DNA of 64,000 nucleotides from the NCBI RefSeq assembly GCF_014694375.1, contig NZ_JAAUWW010000004.1:124001-188000 (forward strand), read 5' to 3'. Under the pieces are notes generated by a model that did not search any database, had not been told where the DNA came from, and worked only from the letters and a program-made list of their open reading frames with translations. Both the position numbers and the translations under genes were made by a program. Each line of letters opens with the position of its first letter. The first letter of the stretch is position 1. This DNA comes from Vibrio sp. S17_S38. GTDB lineage: Bacteria > Pseudomonadota > Gammaproteobacteria > Enterobacterales > Vibrionaceae. Below, piece by piece: positions 19,260 through 28,144 of this stretch.

Positions 19260-20441
19260 ATGCCAGTACAGACACCATCGACCACGCTAAATCCTATGCC
19301 TCTCACTCAAAGTAAAAAATTTAATCTTTGGTTCTTTAGTCTGATCATTGTCTTAGGCATATTATTCGCATGGCTGCCAATATTAACCACCTTAACCAGC
19401 CAATATCTTAATAGCAGTATTTCACAGGCTGGGATCGCATTTGGCACAGCAAGAGCCATCAATGCCATTGTTTCAGTGATCCAAACTAGTACCGTAAATA
19501 TCACTTTTATAAGTATAGATTTAGGCCAAATCTTTGACCCAATAAACGATATGGTTGAGGATTTTTCGGAAGTAATGAAATGGGCTCTAAGTTCGCTCAT
19601 ACTGCAAAAAGTCTTATTTGAAATCGCCAGCCGAGAAGCGTTTAATTGGTTACTTTCTGTCGCTGGCGCTATTACCTTATCTGTCTTGTGGCTTAATGCT
19701 TTTTCAAACCAAATTAAAAATTATTGTATTAAGTTCTTTTTGACCCTCTTCAGCATTCGATTCATCGTTCTTTTTACACTGTTGCTTAATTCCATGGCAG
19801 GATCTTTGTTACTCGATCCAGCCATAGCTAAAAACCAAGAGCAGCTAGAAATAAATTCTAACCAGATGATCGAACTACAGAAATCTCTTATGGGTAAGAA
19901 TTATCAGCAACAACTTGGTGAGATTGCAGTACAACTACATAACGCCAAAGATGCTCAGCAGCGACTAGAACAACAACATACACAGCACCAAAGCAATATT
20001 AATTCACTAAATCAAAAGATTAAGTCCAAAAAATCACAACTTGGATGGTTCAAAACAGATGATGAATTAACCACATACCAACAAAAACTTACCGTATTAA
20101 GTCAGCAACAATACACACTTGAAATAAAAATAATGAATAACAATAAGCACATGAAAGAGCTACAAGATCAGCAACACTCTCTTCAATCTCAACTGGCAGG
20201 AAAGGCGCAGGATGACTTTAGCGGCAACGTTCTCGACACCCTAAGCAACGCTAAATCTGCCGCCTCAAATATTGTCTCTAAAAAATTCTGGTTCCAAGTC
20301 GAAGATGCCACCAAGCAACTCGTGGATACCATGTTACAAAGCATGGTCAACTTCACTCTTAAAGTTATTTTAATGCCACTGCTTTTCTTATGGATCACCA
20401 AAAAGTGGCTGCAAAGCTTATTTAGGAGGAGGTTGGTTTGA
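19260..20441 (+). CDS. Unrecognised inner-membrane protein with long coiled coil
   Basis: About 393 residues; I do not recognise the family. Hydrophobic segments are visible near residues 20-40 (FSLIIVLGILFAWLPILTTL), about 130-145, about 158-185 and at the C-terminus (VILMPLLFLWITKKWLQ). Between roughly 195 and 310 there is a Gln/Leu/Lys-rich heptad-like stretch (EQLEINSNQMIELQKSL, QQLGEIAVQLHNAKDAQQRLEQQ) that should form a coiled coil. The ATG at 19260 has AGGA six bases upstream; the TTG at 19254 is less likely. It stands alone between the OppA-like gene and two convergent DUF202 genes. Function unknown. Confidence 0.7.
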   Translation: MPVQTPSTTLNPMPLTQSKKFNLWFFSLIIVLGILFAWLPILTTLTSQYLNSSISQAGIAFGTARAINAIVSVIQTSTVNITFISIDLGQIFDPINDMVEDFSEVMKWALSSLILQKVLFEIASREAFNWLLSVAGAITLSVLWLNAFSNQIKNYCIKFFLTLFSIRFIVLFTLLLNSMAGSLLLDPAIAKNQEQLEINSNQMIELQKSLMGKNYQQQLGEIAVQLHNAKDAQQRLEQQHTQHQSNINSLNQKIKSKKSQLGWFKTDDELTTYQQKLTVLSQQQYTLEIKIMNNNKHMKELQDQQHSLQSQLAGKAQDDFSGNVLDTLSNAKSAASNIVSKKFWFQVEDATKQLVDTMLQSMVNFTLKVILMPLLFLWITKKWLQSLFRRRLV

Positions 20442-20678
20442 AGTATGATCAGGACGTTTCAATGATCATCTTCCAGATGCAATTTATAGCTACTCTTCTG
20501 GGCCTAATAAGATATCAATCGTTTTAGCAATGTCATTTAACGCAATTTTAGGTAATTAAGAAAACGGCGAAATCATTTGTAAAAAAGAAACAATATTAGG
20601 CAGTAGTTCATTATTTATCTCTAACTTCCCTTTATTTGATATCACTCTGCTTATCACATAATAATTAAACCTAATCAT

Positions 20679-21023
20679 TCAATAAAGTTGGTGGTATAAA
20701 TTCATGCCACAAGATAAAGCAATTAATAATGCCGCAACGCCTAATAGAAAACTGATAATTCGTTTCATCCAAATGGCATTACTGGTAGTAAGCTCACCCT
20801 CCAATAATAATTGAGGAGCCCTATAAACTGTCACAAAGTAGAAAAGTAACGTCAACGCAACCAACGTCATTCCCGCATAAAAAACCAGGCTATTTTGGTT
20901 GGCGTAACCAACCCTAACCACCAATAAGGCATCCAACAATAAAACAAAGATCGTTCTGGACCACGATAATGAGGTTCTTTCCGATTGTAACCCACCATCC
21001 ACTGCACGCTTTTTATTTATCAT
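20679..21023 (-). CDS. DUF202 small membrane protein (YidG-like)
   Basis: A 114-residue protein with three hydrophobic segments and the DUF202 opening GLQSERTSLSWSRT (family signature: E-R-T-x-L-x-W-x-R-T). The related pair in E. coli is yidG/yidH. Five bases separate it from the next DUF202 gene, so they form a two-gene operon. The molecular function of the family is unknown; the proteins sit in the inner membrane. The second gene in this window is the same family, so they probably work as a heteromer. Confidence 0.85.
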   Translation of the reverse strand: MINKKRAVDGGLQSERTSLSWSRTIFVLLLDALLVVRVGYANQNSLVFYAGMTLVALTLLFYFVTVYRAPQLLLEGELTTSNAIWMKRIISFLLGVAALLIALSCGMNLYHQLY

Positions 21024-21028
21024 TATGA

Positions 21029-21370
21029 TTATAAAAACAAAATTAAATAAGCGACAAAAGCGACAACGAAGATCATTACGAGGCTTATAACCGTTAACGT
21101 TCGCGTATACGCTAATTCAGAATTATTCCTCATTGCTTTTTCATTATGAGACCAACGACGATAAGCATAGTAAGCTAGGCTGGCAGAAAACAGGCTGAGT
21201 ATCAGTGCAAGACTTTCTCGATACACTTCTGGTGCAATATTCGGTGCTAATTGATCTACCCCAACAGCTGCGGCCAAAAAAGCTAGCGCGGTACGGATCC
21301 ATGCCAAAAATGTACGCTCATTGGCAAGTGTAAATCGGTAATCAGGGGCCTTACCTGTTTTGCGCCACAT
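21029..21370 (-). CDS. DUF202 small membrane protein (YidH-like)
   Basis: A 113-residue inner-membrane protein with the DUF202 motif LANERTFLAWIRTALAFLA near the N-terminus and two further hydrophobic segments. First gene of a pair with the YidG-like protein five bases downstream. In E. coli yidG and yidH lie next to yidF, and near the yidJKL locus whose equivalent follows here; this shared order supports the assignment. Function unknown. Confidence 0.85.
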   Translation of the reverse strand: MWRKTGKAPDYRFTLANERTFLAWIRTALAFLAAAVGVDQLAPNIAPEVYRESLALILSLFSASLAYYAYRRWSHNEKAMRNNSELAYTRTLTVISLVMIFVVAFVAYLILFL

Positions 21371-21422
21371 GATTGCTATCCTCTAAATGATAAATGTAGA
21401 TTATTGCTTTTCGCACTTAACG

Positions 21423-22739
21423 TTATTGCAAACAGCAACGCTTGAATTTTTCGCCACTACCGCAGGGGCAAGGGCTATTCTTAGAAATTTCAAACATGGA
21501 ATAAAGCTGCTTAGGGTTATGTTTAATGACCTGCATAATATTCGCAGGTGACTGCTGGTTCTCTATTAACTTCGACATTAATTTCATATGAGGCGCAGTG
21601 TGTTTAAAAAAGGATTTATACCCCTCACAAAAATAATTGTGATTGATATAACCACTTTGAGACACACTAAATCGATGCTTTGGACAACCACCATGACAAG
21701 CAAATTTATAATCACATTGTAGGCAATCGGCATCCAATGTTTTCATCTTATCTTCACCAAACTGCTTAGCCTCTTGGCTATTGTTCATTTCTTTAATGCT
21801 GACTTCATTAATATTGCCCAACAAATATTCAGGATACACAAAATGATCACACTGATATAAATCGCCATTCGACTCTAAAGCAAACGCATGCCCGCAAGTT
21901 TCCGACGTAACACAAGATCCCGAAGGATAACCGCACCATGTCGCTAAAGTTGAATCAAACATATTGACGAATATCCGACCAACATCTTGTTTCACCCAAC
22001 AATCAAAAACGCCATTCAAAAATTCACCATAACGCCATGAGGCAACCGACCAAGGCAATAGTTTAGCTTGTGACTCGCCAGGATGAACCAAGGTTAAGGC
22101 TTGAGAGTCTTGTATGAAAGTTTGTGCCTCTCTTTCAACTAACGGAATAAATTGAAGATAAGTGGACCCAATTTGTTTTAAAAACTGATAAACCCGCTCA
22201 GGATGCTGAGCATTAATATCATGTACAACCGTTAAGGTATTGAACTCTATATGATGTTTTTTAAGGTATTGGATCCCTTCCATCACTTTGACATGAGTCG
22301 ATTTTTTTGAGCGAGTTACACGATAAGCATCATGTAAATCTTGCGGCCCATCAATAGACACACCCACTAAAAAATCATGCTGCTTAAAGAACTCACACCA
22401 TTCATCATTCAATAAAATACCGTTGGTTTGAAAAGTATGGCTGATACGCTTGCTACTGCCATATTGAGAACAAAGAGCAACCACTTGCCGGAAAAAACCA
22501 ACACCCATTAATGTTGGCTCACCACCCTGCCAAGCAAATTGCACCTCTAAACCTGCCTGTGCATCAATATGCTTCTGAATGTAACGCGCTAAGGTTTCGT
22601 CATTCATTCGCCAATTTTGATTTTGGTCTGGATACAGTTTCTCTTTTTCTAAATAAAAACAGTAACTGCAATCCAAGTTGCATATTGAACTGCTAGGCTT
22701 AGCCATCACATGACAATTACTCGCCATGGCAGAACTCAA
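21423..22739 (-). CDS. Anaerobic sulfatase-maturating radical SAM enzyme (anSME), with C-terminal SEC-C motif
   Basis: A 438-residue radical SAM protein: the CNLDCSYCFY cluster motif near the N-terminus, the AWQGGEPTLMG segment typical of anSME, and two further Cys clusters of the SPASM type (CGYPSGSCVTSETCGHAF, CDYKFACHGGCPKH). These enzymes oxidise a Cys or Ser of sulfatases to formylglycine in the cytoplasm. The C-terminus carries a SEC-C zinc-binding motif (CPCGSGEKFKRCC). Start uncertain: TTG at 22739 or the ATG at 22727. It is directly downstream of a Cys-type sulfatase, its probable substrate. In E. coli the related protein is AslB (or YdeM/YidF-type); yidF is the equivalent by position. 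Confidence 0.9.
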   Translation of the reverse strand: MSSAMASNCHVMAKPSSSICNLDCSYCFYLEKEKLYPDQNQNWRMNDETLARYIQKHIDAQAGLEVQFAWQGGEPTLMGVGFFRQVVALCSQYGSSKRISHTFQTNGILLNDEWCEFFKQHDFLVGVSIDGPQDLHDAYRVTRSKKSTHVKVMEGIQYLKKHHIEFNTLTVVHDINAQHPERVYQFLKQIGSTYLQFIPLVEREAQTFIQDSQALTLVHPGESQAKLLPWSVASWRYGEFLNGVFDCWVKQDVGRIFVNMFDSTLATWCGYPSGSCVTSETCGHAFALESNGDLYQCDHFVYPEYLLGNINEVSIKEMNNSQEAKQFGEDKMKTLDADCLQCDYKFACHGGCPKHRFSVSQSGYINHNYFCEGYKSFFKHTAPHMKLMSKLIENQQSPANIMQVIKHNPKQLYSMFEISKNSPCPCGSGEKFKRCCLQ

Positions 22740-22811
22740 TCCAGTTAGACTTCAAGGGCGGCCATCTTTTCATTCTTTTACCTTATTTATCCTGACCACA
22801 ATATTAGAGAT

Positions 22812-24344
22812 CTAAAACTTTAATTTTTTGTCTTCTACTTTAACGCCCTGAGTTGGCATTCCGGTATCGTAATCTCTAACTACAGGAGAATATCCATCCT
22901 CTGGTCTTGGTCTAAACGATCCCATCCAACGTGGTTGTGAATCCGTACGCCACGTGCGCATTGACCATTGGTAGGTACGGAATGGATCACGAATGGTATC
23001 CATATAATCTAATAACTCATCATGCATCTGATTTCGAATAACCATATGATCTGGATCATCAATCAAGTTATTCAATTCATCTTTATCATTGACTCGATCG
23101 TACAGCTCATCGCTGGTAAATAAATTTAATACCAATTTAAAGCGAGGGCTGATCCAACAACGTACTGGTATAAAACCACCAAAACTATCGTGCTCCACTT
23201 CATAACGATTAAACTCAACCATGACACTACGGTCAGTATTTTGCTCAACAACGCTCAATAAATCGCCACCAGGTAGCATGGCTGGTTGTGTAATATTCGC
23301 TAAACGCATTAAGGTTGGCAAAATATCAATGTGACTTACCGGAGCTTGTATTTGAGAACCCGCGACACAAGCACTATTTGTTGTTGGTGCTACTTTTGGC
23401 GGACGAATAATTAAAGGAATATTAGTAATGTCATCATACATTGCTGCCCCTTTACTAATCAGTTTATGCGCTCCCATCATTTCACCATGATCAGAGGTAT
23501 ACATAATCCAAGTGTTATCAATCTCACTTTGATCGAGATGATTAATGACTCGGCCAATTTCATCATCCACAAAATCATTACAAGCAAAATACAACGGATG
23601 ATGATAAAGCCCATCCTCACCCACTGGAGCTGGCATGGCTTGCGACCATAGCTTGTGATGTTGTGGCTTACTGGATAAATCATCAAACGCCTTTGGTCCT
23701 AAATCGTAATAATAATCTTGATATTTTTTTAAATATTGCGGAGGACAAGTAAAAGGATGATGAGGTTCATCATACGATAATACCATCAAGAACGGCTGAT
23801 CATCCTGAGGCGATTTAGTGTCTAAATAATTCATCGCTCGGTTACTAATGCGATGTGCCCATGTAAAGGTCTCATCAATTTGATTTGTTTCTAAATCTTC
23901 AATGGTATTTAAGCCATTTCGCCATAATGCAATCTGCTTATCATCTAGCTCTTCTAAATAATTTGCGCCATCATACCAATAGTCTTCGTGCCATTCGGGA
24001 GGACAAATACCAGTGCCATAATAATCATGCCCATCAAGATGCCACTTTCCGATATAACAAGTGTCATAGTCTGCATCTTTAAAATAACGACCCATAGTAG
24101 AAATGTTTTTCCCTGGGGCAATATTATTGGTCCAAGGACCCGATTGATTGGAATAAATACCCGTGAACAATCCTGCTCGAGCTGGCGTACACACTGGTGA
24201 GCAAGTATACGCTGAATTAAAACGAATGCCGTCACTCGCTAATTGATCGATATTATTAGTATTCAAATCTTTACCGCTATAACAACCAACCATATTAGTT
24301 GCTTGAGTATCCGTCATGATTAAAATAATGTTAGGTCTTTTCAT
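22812..24344 (-). CDS. yidJ: Cys-type sulfatase, YidJ-like
   Basis: About 510 residues of alkaline-phosphatase-fold sulfatase. The opening MKRPNIILIMTDTQATNMVGCYSGK, the modification site Cys52 in CTPAR, GKWHLDGHD, DEPHHPFTCPP and the metal site YTSDHGEMMGAHKL are all visible. The sequence closely follows what I recall of E. coli YidJ, including the C-terminal RPRPEDGYSPVVRDYDTG. It has no signal peptide, so it should be cytoplasmic, which suits modification by the anSME encoded next. The ATG at 24344 follows GGGAT; the longer ORF to 24401 is unneeded. The sulfated substrate is not known. Confidence 0.9.
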   Translation of the reverse strand: MKRPNIILIMTDTQATNMVGCYSGKDLNTNNIDQLASDGIRFNSAYTCSPVCTPARAGLFTGIYSNQSGPWTNNIAPGKNISTMGRYFKDADYDTCYIGKWHLDGHDYYGTGICPPEWHEDYWYDGANYLEELDDKQIALWRNGLNTIEDLETNQIDETFTWAHRISNRAMNYLDTKSPQDDQPFLMVLSYDEPHHPFTCPPQYLKKYQDYYYDLGPKAFDDLSSKPQHHKLWSQAMPAPVGEDGLYHHPLYFACNDFVDDEIGRVINHLDQSEIDNTWIMYTSDHGEMMGAHKLISKGAAMYDDITNIPLIIRPPKVAPTTNSACVAGSQIQAPVSHIDILPTLMRLANITQPAMLPGGDLLSVVEQNTDRSVMVEFNRYEVEHDSFGGFIPVRCWISPRFKLVLNLFTSDELYDRVNDKDELNNLIDDPDHMVIRNQMHDELLDYMDTIRDPFRTYQWSMRTWRTDSQPRWMGSFRPRPEDGYSPVVRDYDTGMPTQGVKVEDKKLKF

Positions 24345-24458
24345 TATAATCCCAGAGTAAGTAATACAGACGAGTGTCAGAAATTCACCTATTAAGACCA
24401 ATACATTTCACATTAAAAACCATGCTTAGGTATTTTATATACTTAATAGGTGACTGGA

Positions 24459-26249
24459 TTAATTTTCTTGTGTATTGAATTGCGGCTCAATTTTCACTGG
24501 AGAGGTCATCTTCTTATATAATTTGTAAATTACATACATGATACCCAAACCCACTGCAGTAGCCGCGATCACTTTAAACATAGAGCCAGTCTGTGATGTT
24601 AAGCCCAGTGGTGAGAACACGGTATAGAGCAGTACAAATGCCAGAACCAATAACCAGCCAGCTAATTTCCCATGCTTCCAAGTCGTGATATCAACAACTT
24701 CTGCATTAACCTGCACATACGGTTTATCCATTGGTTTGATATAACGAACAATGGCCATAATGGTGAGCATAAGCACGAGATTTAATCCTACTAGGTTCAA
24801 CCAATGTAGTTTCACGAAACCTAAATCATCACCTAATACAAAATGAGTCACATAGAAGAACACCATACCAAACACTAAACCGATGTAACCGGCCATTGCG
24901 GGTGCTCGCTTGGATAATATCCCCATCAGTAATACAGCAAAAATCGGCACGTTAATCACGGCCATAATGGTACGCATTAGAGTGTACAAGCTGTCTGAAG
25001 TCGCAATAAATGGTGCAATAATGATGCAAATAATAATAGTCGCGATACCAAATAGGCGACCAATACGAACCGTTTCAATATCACTAGCATTCGGTTTAAT
25101 CAGCTGTTTATAAATGTCCAAACTGATAATGGTTGAAAGGCTATTCACACCACTATTAAATGAGCTTAATACTGCCCCAAATAATGCCGCGCCAAAAAAT
25201 CCTGTTAACCATGTTGGCAATACTTCACGAACCAAAATAGGGTAAGACATATCACGGTTTAAGAGATTAGATGGGACGCCATCAATCATCTTAAATGGAA
25301 TATCAATCATACCTCGTTGGAACATGTGCCACGCAATAATGCCCGGTAAAACCAACATCAAAATACCAATAATTTTTAGTGCGCCTGCAGCCAATACGCC
25401 TTTTTGCCCTTCTGCCAAATTTTTAGCCGCAAAAGCACGCTGTACGATCGCTTGGTTAGTACACCAGAAGAATAAATTGATGATCATAACGCCTGAAATA
25501 AGGCCATGCCAAGGGATGTTAGCATCCGCGGTTAAACCCGCCGCTTGCATTCTCTCTGGGGCTTCAGTTAACAAAATGGAGAATCCATCACCCATACTGC
25601 CAGAGCCTAGTTGATATAATCCAATCGCAGGAACTAACATACCCGCAATTAATAATCCAACACCATTAATAGTATCTGAAACCGCAACCGCTTTGAGGCC
25701 GCCAAACACCGCGTAAATACCACCAATAACACCAATAGCGATGACCATAATCCAAGTAGTGACATAATCTGTCGTACCAAACAACTCACTGATATTGAAC
25801 AATTTACCGAGCGTAATTGCTCCGGCATAGAGTACAAATGGCAGAAAGCCGATCACAATGGCATAGATAAAAATAGCGGATGAAACAACACGCATTCGCT
25901 TACCATAACGTAACTCTAAAAACTGAGGAACGGTGGCAATGCCTGATTTTAAGTATCGAGGTAGAAAGACAAATGCCAGCACTATCAAAGTCAATGCTGA
26001 TGTTGTCTCCCATGCCATCACATTGGCGCCATTCGCAAAAGCATTAGCATTCAAACCGGTTAACTGTTCTGCGGATATATTTGTGAGGAATAAAGATCCT
26101 GCTATCACAAACCATGACAAACTTCTTCCTGCAAGAAAATATCCACTTTCTGTATTTAAGTTGTCTTTTCTTGTTTTTATATAAGATATTACGGCAACCA
26201 GTGCGGTAAAAAAGACAAAAGATAATAAGGTGAACATATTGAACTCCAT
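24459..26249 (-). CDS. yidK: Sodium:solute symporter (SSS family), YidK-like
   Basis: About 596 residues with 13-14 hydrophobic segments and SSS landmarks: GYFLAGRSLSWFVIAGSL, LTNISAEQLTGLNA, GGLKAVAVSDTINGVGL and FWCTNQAIVQRAFAAKNLAEGQKG. It matches E. coli YidK in motif order. It would import a sugar or sulfated sugar with Na+. Start may be the second Met (MFTLLSF, 26237). It lies upstream of the sulfatase on the same strand and divergent from an AraC-type regulator, the same yidJ-yidK-yidL arrangement as in E. coli. Confidence 0.9.
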   Translation of the reverse strand: MEFNMFTLLSFVFFTALVAVISYIKTRKDNLNTESGYFLAGRSLSWFVIAGSLFLTNISAEQLTGLNANAFANGANVMAWETTSALTLIVLAFVFLPRYLKSGIATVPQFLELRYGKRMRVVSSAIFIYAIVIGFLPFVLYAGAITLGKLFNISELFGTTDYVTTWIMVIAIGVIGGIYAVFGGLKAVAVSDTINGVGLLIAGMLVPAIGLYQLGSGSMGDGFSILLTEAPERMQAAGLTADANIPWHGLISGVMIINLFFWCTNQAIVQRAFAAKNLAEGQKGVLAAGALKIIGILMLVLPGIIAWHMFQRGMIDIPFKMIDGVPSNLLNRDMSYPILVREVLPTWLTGFFGAALFGAVLSSFNSGVNSLSTIISLDIYKQLIKPNASDIETVRIGRLFGIATIIICIIIAPFIATSDSLYTLMRTIMAVINVPIFAVLLMGILSKRAPAMAGYIGLVFGMVFFYVTHFVLGDDLGFVKLHWLNLVGLNLVLMLTIMAIVRYIKPMDKPYVQVNAEVVDITTWKHGKLAGWLLVLAFVLLYTVFSPLGLTSQTGSMFKVIAATAVGLGIMYVIYKLYKKMTSPVKIEPQFNTQEN

Positions 26250-26350
26250 TTTCTGTTATTGGATTCATATGAGATAACATTAACGACATCGCTACCTTGT
26301 ATGTTGAAGCAGAATCAATTTTTTATATATTTAGTAAGGTTCGGTTTTGA

Positions 26351-27253
26351 TTGCTGCTATCATCAATTCTTGTTCAGTCGACCTCATTAGTGAATGGAAT
26401 GAATCATCAATTGCATGTAAAAAACGAAACAACTTACAACATCCCGATAGTAATTGATAAAAATGTGACTTCAAGCGGCATTACGTTATTAGCATTATGG
26501 AATACATTTGCGGATAAACATTATCAAGTGGAGTGGCCAAAAGATCGTTTACGTCCTTTAATCGAAGGCAGTGTGATCGCGCTTTATACAAAACAGGGGC
26601 ACGGAGAAATTGAACTAAGCTCTGGCGAAACCCTGCAATTAGAAGGAAGTACCGTTATATTTCTACATCCAACTTCTATAAAGAAATATCGCTGCAAGGG
26701 TTTGATTTGGGAGCTTTTCTTAATGGAGTTCATTCCAAACGGAGCAATTAACCTCGTTTATAACCACCTAATATCACTGACTAATAACGAATACTTCCAT
26801 AAAGAAATGAATCAAGTTGTTGAATTATTCAAGCAGCAGGAGTCCACATACAAACATTTAGCTGCCGCAAGCTTAACTAAGACGATTTATCACTGGCTTA
26901 CCTTGACCAAAGTAAGAGAGCAAGATCACAAGCTAAATACGGTGCAAGAGGTTATCACACAGATACACTTGAACATGACAAAAAAGTGGACAGTAAAAGA
27001 AATGGCACAATTAGCAGAATGTACGGAACAGCACTTAAGGAAAATGTTTTTACAATACACAAATCAGACGCCTAAAGAGTATTACTTAAACACTAGACTG
27101 ATTGCTTCAAAATCATTAATAAAGCATAAGAAATACACAGTACAAGAAGCAGCTGCTAAGCTTAATTTCTATGATGCTTTTCATTTCAGCAAAGCCTTTA
27201 AAAATAAATTCGGCTTCCCTCCGTCAGAGCTTTATCGTTTACACTCAATTTAA
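26351..27253 (+). CDS. yidL: AraC-family regulator, YidL-like
   Basis: A 300-residue regulator: an N-terminal cupin-like sensing half and a C-terminal double HTH (WTVKEMAQLAECTEQHLRKMFLQYTNQTPKEYYLNTRL, YTVQEAAAKLNFYDAFHFSKAFKNKFGFPPSELYRL). Divergent from the yidK-like symporter 100 bp away, so it probably controls the sulfatase operon, as proposed by position for YidL. The first few codons (MLLSSILVQSTSLV) look unlike a cupin start; the Met at residue 17 (MNHQLHV, about 26399) may be the true one. A terminator follows at 27325-27349. Confidence 0.82.
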   Translation: MLLSSILVQSTSLVNGMNHQLHVKNETTYNIPIVIDKNVTSSGITLLALWNTFADKHYQVEWPKDRLRPLIEGSVIALYTKQGHGEIELSSGETLQLEGSTVIFLHPTSIKKYRCKGLIWELFLMEFIPNGAINLVYNHLISLTNNEYFHKEMNQVVELFKQQESTYKHLAAASLTKTIYHWLTLTKVREQDHKLNTVQEVITQIHLNMTKKWTVKEMAQLAECTEQHLRKMFLQYTNQTPKEYYLNTRLIASKSLIKHKKYTVQEAAAKLNFYDAFHFSKAFKNKFGFPPSELYRLHSI

Positions 27254-27324
27254 ATTAAAGTGCTAGCAAATTTCTATTGATCGTTTTTTATAACACCATC
27301 AGTAAGATACTGGGCATAAAAAAT

Positions 27325-27349
27325 CACTCAATGAAGAGTGTTGTTTTTT
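27325..27349. terminator. Terminator after the yidL-like gene
   Basis: Short stem CACTC (27325-27329) with GAGTG (27336-27340), followed by TTGTTTTTT on the plus strand and preceded by an A-run that gives a T-run on the minus strand. It may act in both directions. Confidence 0.6.
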
Positions 27350-27384
27350 AATAGGCTAAATTAGAAGTGTGTTGCGAGAAGATT

Positions 27385-27412
27385 TGGAGCGTGCGGCGGG
27401 AATCGAACCCGC
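27385..27412 (-). tRNA. tRNA-Gly 3'-end fragment (T-arm plus acceptor strand), not an intact tRNA
   Basis: On the minus strand a perfect T-arm (GCGGG-TTCGATT-CCCGC) is followed by CGCACGC, discriminator T and CCA. A U discriminator is typical of tRNA-Gly, and the 28 bases differ from my memory of E. coli glyT at two positions. No matching acceptor 5' strand, D-arm or anticodon arm exists upstream, where the exonuclease gene ends four bases before it. So this is a fragment, possibly left by site-specific integration at a tRNA gene. Confidence 0.65.
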
Positions 27413-27415
27413 GAA

Positions 27416-28141
27416 TCAACAAGTAGCTCGGCAATATAGCTCCCCCACCGTAGTGGTTTTGGCTTGAGCACCGAAAATTTTAATCTTTTGCGCCATGTAC
27501 AACTCAGCCGTTGCTATCGCATCCACCAATGCATTATGGGCAGAATACGTCGGTAGCGCATAGCGTTGACGAACATCATTTAACTGCAATTCTAGACTCT
27601 CGCCTTTATTGTGATAAGCCAAATGCTTTTCAATTTTTAGTGTGTCTAACCAGATAATCGGCAACTCAAGCAAGCCATAACGTTTGGCAACATAGGACAA
27701 CATGAAACTGCGCTCAATCACTGCGCCATGGGCCATCACTACTTTACCGGTCATTTTCGCAAATAAACGATTCATCGCTTCATCTAGCTGCTCACCTTCA
27801 AGCAACATCTGTGGCGTAATATGATTGACCACCGCGCTCGCGGCTTTAATTGTTTGGTTATCATCCACATAACAGTGCGCAGCGGTATCCATATCGATTT
27901 GATTTTTTTCGATACGAATACTGCCAATACTTAATAAACTGTCTTCAAAACAATCTAACCCTGTGGTTTCAAAATCCATCACCAAAAAATCAAGATCATT
28001 TAAACATTTATCTGGTTTTGGCAAGGGCGTGAGTAATAAACGGCGCAGCTCTTGAGAGCAACCTTCAGGGATCACTAACGCTTTACGGCTTTTCTCAAGC
28101 TTGGTGATTGGGTGAAAAAATTGTTTTAAGCGTTGATACAT
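27416..28141 (-). CDS. DEDD-family 3'-5' exonuclease (DnaQ/PolC epsilon-like)
   Basis: A 241-residue protein with Exo I (VMDFETTGLD), Exo II-like (HGAVIERSFM) and Exo III (HNALVDAIATAEL) motifs of the DEDDh exonucleases. About 50 basic residues precede the exonuclease core. It starts four bases after the DUF294 protein ends on the same strand, so the two are an operon; this pair of exonuclease plus cNMP/CBS/DUF294 protein is common in gammaproteobacteria, often near acs, which is absent here. Substrate unknown, possibly a nucleotide signal or nucleic acid. The stop codon is followed within a few bases by the tRNA-like fragment, so the 3' end may have been reshaped by recombination. Confidence 0.85.
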   Translation of the reverse strand: MYQRLKQFFHPITKLEKSRKALVIPEGCSQELRRLLLTPLPKPDKCLNDLDFLVMDFETTGLDCFEDSLLSIGSIRIEKNQIDMDTAAHCYVDDNQTIKAASAVVNHITPQMLLEGEQLDEAMNRLFAKMTGKVVMAHGAVIERSFMLSYVAKRYGLLELPIIWLDTLKIEKHLAYHNKGESLELQLNDVRQRYALPTYSAHNALVDAIATAELYMAQKIKIFGAQAKTTTVGELYCRATC

Positions 28142-28144
28142 AAC

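Noticed and set aside
27385..27480. Complete tRNA overlapping the 3' end of the exonuclease gene
   Set aside because: No 5' acceptor strand complementary to CGCACGC and no D- or anticodon arm at the right distance.
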